A stretch of DNA of 64,000 nt from Zanthoxylum bungeanum (taxonomy: Eukaryota > Streptophyta > Magnoliopsida > Sapindales > Rutaceae), in contig SKCR01029102.1 in the NCBI GenBank assembly GCA_019454045.1, positions 186,001 through 250,000 on the forward strand. Reading direction: 5' to 3'. Of this stretch, positions 60,301-64,000 are shown piece by piece; the stretch's first letter is position 1, and the number at the start of each line of letters is the position of its first letter. Below the pieces are notes generated by a model. That model ran no database searches. It was given only the letters and a program-made list of their open reading frames with translations, and had not been told where the DNA came from. The translations under genes and the position numbers were made by a program.

Positions 60301-62237
60301 TGTAGACAACAGAACCTGGGCGACGCTGTTCTAGGCTCGCGGCCTAGTTGGGAAGTACGAAATAACATGGAGTCGCCACCCGGTGTGAACCGGGACAAAG
60401 ATTTAAGGCCGCACTCACCCCTCGCAAGGGAAGACCTCAAACCGTTGGGTTCGGAATGGTCCCTTACTTATGTCACTTGTGATGATATAATTTGTGCAAT
60501 AAACTAACCGAATCTATTCAACATTCATGCTCAAGGGTACTTAGATCTAACATGCTTTCATCCAAATAACTCCACGCAATATAACACAACGAGCATATTG
60601 AACCATTAAACCAAAGGTAAACAAATAACTAATTAAACATAAACATAAACTAAACGAAACATCATGCATAAAGAATGAAGAAACAACATGCCTAAATAAC
60701 ACAATCATGCTTTGAAAATTAAATACAAGACTAAATTAACTCATGCTTAAAATAATAAATAAACGGCCTAGAACTATGACATGCTCAAATACAAATTAGG
60801 ATGAGACGAGATATGTGTATCTTAAGTGGTACGTGACATTGTATCCCGAGTGCAGACCATACTACCGTCCATTCGGAGTCGGCTATGGAATTTACGTCCG
60901 GGTTTCCATCCGATATACCACAAAAGAGAACACATATCCCGCTCATCCAACAATCACATCATGCTTCAAACGACTCTCATGCAATTATATATCAAAATAA
61001 ATAAAACAAAAATAAAGAAGATAAGTAAAAAAGGTGCCCTCAGGTCTAACCTCTTTTGTCGTCTAAGAAAGGGCGTTACACGTCCGTTGGAAGGGAGATT
61101 GATCCGATGCTTTTCCAATTTGTCTACTCAACGTCTTTCCTCGCTGCTTTGATGCTCGGGCTGCTGTTTTAAGTCCGTTTCGCTGCTGTTTCGCTGCTCC
61201 GTTTCAGGTCACTGTTTTGGTCGTTTAGTGGACTGTTTTGGGTGATTTTGAAGGCTTAGGGAGGTGCGTTTGTGAGGATTTTTTAGGGAAACGTTTTGGA
61301 GGTTTTTGGGATGGTGTTTAGGTGATTTTAGGACTGTTTTGTGGGCTAAGGACGCAACAAAAACTGACCAGAACAGAAGGTGAACTGCGGCAGTTCACAG
61401 GTGCAGTGGGGTGTTTTCAGGGACTGTTTTGGGGCTGCGAATGGGGCTGTGTTTGGAGGGTGTTTAGTGCGACTTTAGGGCTGTGAATAAGGTTTATTTG
61501 AGGGGTTTTAGGGCTGTGAATGGGGGCTGGAACTCGGCAATGGAGGGTTAAGTTTAGGGCTTGGGCGTGAAGGGTGTTGATGATGGAGGGAAGGTGCGGC
61601 AATGGAGGCTATTGGATCTTGAAGGTGCGGCAATGGAGGCTTCAGGGGGATGCTTGGGCGTGTAATGGAGGCTTAAGAGAGTGCTTTAGGCGTGTGAGAG
61701 AGATGTATGGGCTAGGTTTTGAATGGGGGGTGAAGGCCCTTTTTATAGGCAAGAGAGAAGACTTTCCTAATTAGATTAGGAAGGAATCTCCTAATTGATT
61801 TCTAATAAGGAATGCATCTCCTAATTAGGATTTGGGATTGGATTTGATTTGGTAATGACTTTATTTGATTTCTTTTATTTAGGTAAGGATTTAACAAGAT
61901 TTAAACATGTGATTAATGTGCAATTACCTAAATAAGGGCAATGGGCGTGAATCATGGCCAATGGGCATATGTTTGGTTTGACTTGGTTTGACTTGGGTAT
62001 TTGGGCTTGGTTTGGGTTAGGTATGTGGTCTATGGGAGTTTTGGGCCTAAGGTGAGCTTAGAAACGGAGGTATAACAAGCAACCGAAGCGAAAACAACGA
62101 GATTAAATCCATCAAAAATTCTATTTTCCAACTTTACCCTTCCAACGTCCGTTTCCCGCGACTTTCATGACTAAAGAAGTAGTTGCCTCCATACGAGACT
62201 CATCATTGGGCTAATGTGTAAAAATGCAATGCCTACA
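60301..62237 (-). repeat. Element H 5' LTR (right)
   Basis: 1,937 bp, the partner of 52,024-53,965. The 60-codon and 108-codon plus frames found in both copies are antisense to the element and are identical only because the LTRs are. Confidence 0.93.
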
Positions 62238-62242
62238 AGTAT

Positions 62243-62562
62243 CCTATACCCAAATTTATGAGAACTATGCCGTTATGCCCTCACAACGCGCACAAGTGTA
62301 ATACTAGTCTTTTACGCATTTATCGATGTCCAATCTCGGTAATCTGACTAAGGATATTTAATGATTTATCCTTCGTGGACTGAACTGTCTCATATCATTC
62401 TCAATCCAGGAACAAATCATAAGGGGACCTCCTATCATTTATATATCTTGGTGATCTAATCACAAATGATAAGAGAGCAATCTCCTTTGTCACATAGTTA
62501 ATTTGTACAACAACACCATGATCGGTACAAATAGTGACGCTATGGGTCATAACTGTCCAACA
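62243..62562 (-). repeat. Element G 5' LTR, last piece
   Basis: It resumes at 'cctatacccaaat' and ends CCAACA, followed by the ccgct duplication. Confidence 0.92.
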
Positions 62563-62567
62563 CCGCT

Positions 62568-63850
62568 TAACTGGGATCATTAAGTTTGTTGTGCCAAAGC
62601 TAAGGCTTAATTGATTCAGAGGAAAAAGGTTAGGCAATATATTGGATATATTGGCATATATAAGATATATGTTTCAGACTTGGATGTCCACCTACTGGAT
62701 CTAGGAATTGGATTGGATCCAATTGATCTTAGAGATCCACATAGTTAAGTATCATACAATTTGTGGCCAAATTCAAGATTGTGTGTTATTTAACGGGATC
62801 CTAGCCCACTAGGAAACACGGTTTCCCGAGTACTCGACAGAGGGTTAGAGGCTCGCCGAAAAATAGTGGGAGGGAAGAATTAAATTTGCAATATTCGTTT
62901 AGTTACTTTCCATGCGCGCTCAATCAAACATCAATCGTCAAATAATTAAAGTATTAGTTGGACTAATATTTTATCGTTGTTTTTAAAACAGTTGAACTGT
63001 ATTCAAACTATTTCAATTAATAGTTGATTTATAATTGGATTATAGTAATCAATATAATTGAATTTTACAAATTAAAAAGGTATAGTTGATTATATAGTTG
63101 GACTATAATAATCATTATATTAAATAGTACCTGACATCGTTGATTAAATAGTTGGACTATTAGAATCGAGATGAAATTGAAAGATTAGTGTTTAAAAACA
63201 TAATCCTGGGTGAAAATGTGTTTAAACGACTTTAATTTTCAAATTGGGAATAAAATTTCAGGACAGTCCTGAAAACTAAGAAGTTACTTTATTTGATAAA
63301 ATAACATTTTAGGCCTAAGCCCGGAGTTAAGCAAATAAGTAGAGCATGATCTTTGGAAGATTCATGTAATGATAACTTTAGTGCTTAGTCTTTTATACTT
63401 GCCAAAATGACTCCTTAATTTCGTCGTCATAATTAAGGATTAGATTTTTAAACCATGATGTTGAAATTGAAAGATCTTCATAGATCTATACTTAGATCTT
63501 AGAAGCATTAATTGCAATAGAAAACTCTCGGAGAGTTAATGGCTATGCTCAAGGAGCCAAAGCCAAAGTTTGTAAAAAGGCAAGTAGTGCAAGGCGCACC
63601 TTACTTCGATATTTTAGAAACCCAAAGCTTGGCCAAAGGCTTCTGGAATGTTGAAAAAGGCAAAGGCAAAATCATTATAATCTTCTGGGAAGATAAAAGA
63701 CATATCCCAAAATGTCTACCTAAAATGTGACAAACGGGATCGCGGAAGCGTGACTGCCGTTTGAACAAAGAAGACATGAAGGAATTGAAGACGGGTAAGG
63801 CTCTGACTTCAAATATGATTGTTATAATTATGTTCACTACTAATATTAAA
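62568..63850 (+). pseudogene. E0 copia gag remnant
   Basis: The continuation of E0's gag after element G. The N-terminal part (from 62,568) is decayed and AT-rich. The open piece 63,539-63,730 (QVVQGAPYFDILETQSLAKG) leads into a zinc-knuckle remnant near 63,745-63,810 that reads RKRDCRLNKEDMKELKTGKA, resembling the copia G-H-W-K-R-x-C block followed by a Lys-rich tail. The capsid function is lost. Confidence 0.65.
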
Positions 63851-64000
63851 ATTGGATTTTAAATACTTAGTGTGATACATAAATATACAATGATGTTCAG
63901 AATCTGCTATGAGTAGGATACTGACTTCAGATGAGATTAATCTGCGAGTCAAAAACGGGACGAAAGTCGCTGTTTTAACCGTAGATACCTAAGTTTAGGA
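63851..64000 (+). pseudogene. E0 copia protease start, cut by the window edge
   Basis: In one frame 63,852-63,990 reads WILNT then, after a stop, C-D-T and IYNDVQNLL, then DEINLRVKNGTKVAVLTVDT. These match the copia protease active-site block (W-V-L-D-T-G) and the following R-V-x-N-G region. The catalytic Asp-Thr-Gly has become Asn-Thr-stop. The rest of pol is outside the window. Confidence 0.72.

Larger units (their letters stand above)
52024..62237 (-). mobile_element. Non-coding LTR retrotransposon H (LARD-like), minus strand
   Basis: TGTAGAC...CCTACA LTRs, perfect duplication agtat (52,019-52,023; 62,238-62,242). The PBS lies at the right and the purine tract at the left, so it is minus-oriented. 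Native interior is about 4.3 kb once the solo LTR is removed. No gag, protease, RT or integrase motif is found; instead there are tandem arrays and polypyrimidine tracts. Long LTRs with a non-coding interior fit the large retrotransposon derivative (LARD) concept; the partner element is unknown. Confidence 0.85.
39276..62562 (-). mobile_element. Ty1/copia retrotransposon G, minus strand, with nested hAT and H insertions
   Basis: Perfect 5-bp duplication ccgct (39,271-39,275; 62,563-62,567). Left LTR 2,100 bp, interior 5,870 bp, right LTR in three pieces (47,246-48,084; 51,055-52,023; 62,243-62,562). The native length is about 10.1 kb. Removing G restores a continuous E0 gag. It is the most complete copia element of the window. 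Confidence 0.92.
25764..64000 (+). mobile_element. Ty1/copia retrotransposon E0, plus strand, host of all insertions to its right
   Basis: 5' LTR 25,764-27,139, PBS, leader 27,153-28,329, then after the F/duplication block 38,749-39,275, then after G 62,568-64,000. Splicing these pieces at the target duplications gives a continuous leader and gag matching E1, F and G. The pol and 3' LTR lie outside the window. Confidence 0.85.

Noticed and set aside
63539..63730. Small conserved ORF (QGAPYFDILET...) seen also at 33,654-33,893
   Set aside because: At first it looked like a conserved micro-protein. It lies directly before the zinc-knuckle and protease remnants of copia gag-pol, so it is a gag fragment.

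Overview
The window is flowering-plant nuclear DNA made almost entirely of transposable elements nested in one another. I see no host gene, tRNA, rRNA or CRISPR array. The plant assignment rests on an Athila/Tat-type Ty3/gypsy element with a tRNA-Asp primer site, several Ty1/copia elements (one with a well-preserved tRNA-iMet primer site), and a plant-type BED-finger hAT transposon. The density and depth of nesting suggest heterochromatin of a large, repeat-rich genome. The species cannot be told from the sequence.

Left block (1-24,691). An Athila-like LTR fragment (228-647 and 9,299-9,835) is split by a minus-strand Ty1/copia element (648-9,298, target duplication gcgtc/gcttc). A second, unrelated copia pol remnant lies at 9,836-12,967 on the plus strand. 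It is cut by a plus-strand Ty3/gypsy element (12,968-23,879) with 2.0-kb LTRs, a PBS, decayed gag-pro-RT-RNaseH-IN, an extra small Cys-rich ORF behind pol, a PPT and a truncated 3' LTR. An unassigned AT-rich stretch follows (23,880-24,691).

Right block (24,692-64,000) is a stack. An older minus-strand copia LTR fragment (24,692-25,763) received a plus-strand copia element, here called E0 (25,764 to beyond the right edge). E0's leader received copia element F (LTR at 36,733-38,743). E0's gag received copia element G (39,276-62,562, target duplication ccgct). G's 5' LTR was hit by a hAT transposon (48,085-51,046, 8-bp duplication agcataat) and by a non-coding LTR element H (52,024-62,237, duplication agtat). 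H in turn holds a solo copia LTR (57,678-59,695, duplication gcatg). An 8.4-kb tandem duplication followed by LTR-LTR recombination explains the solo LTR at 28,330-30,348 and a second copy of the F/E0/G junction at 30,349-31,156.

E1, F, G and E0 belong to one copia superfamily group with long LTRs of about 2 kb and internal regions of about 5.8 kb. Their gag-pol is decayed but still recognisable piecewise (protease, integrase, RT and RNase H motifs), which is why few long open frames remain. H has no recognisable gag-pol; its interior is mostly tandem repeats and polypyrimidine tracts, so it probably relied on enzymes from other elements. The hAT transposase is the most intact gene, with two frameshifts and one late stop. 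The most novel item is the small ORF behind pol in the Ty3/gypsy element (20,227-20,716), whose layout recalls the Cys-rich nucleic-acid-binding proteins of some plant RNA viruses.
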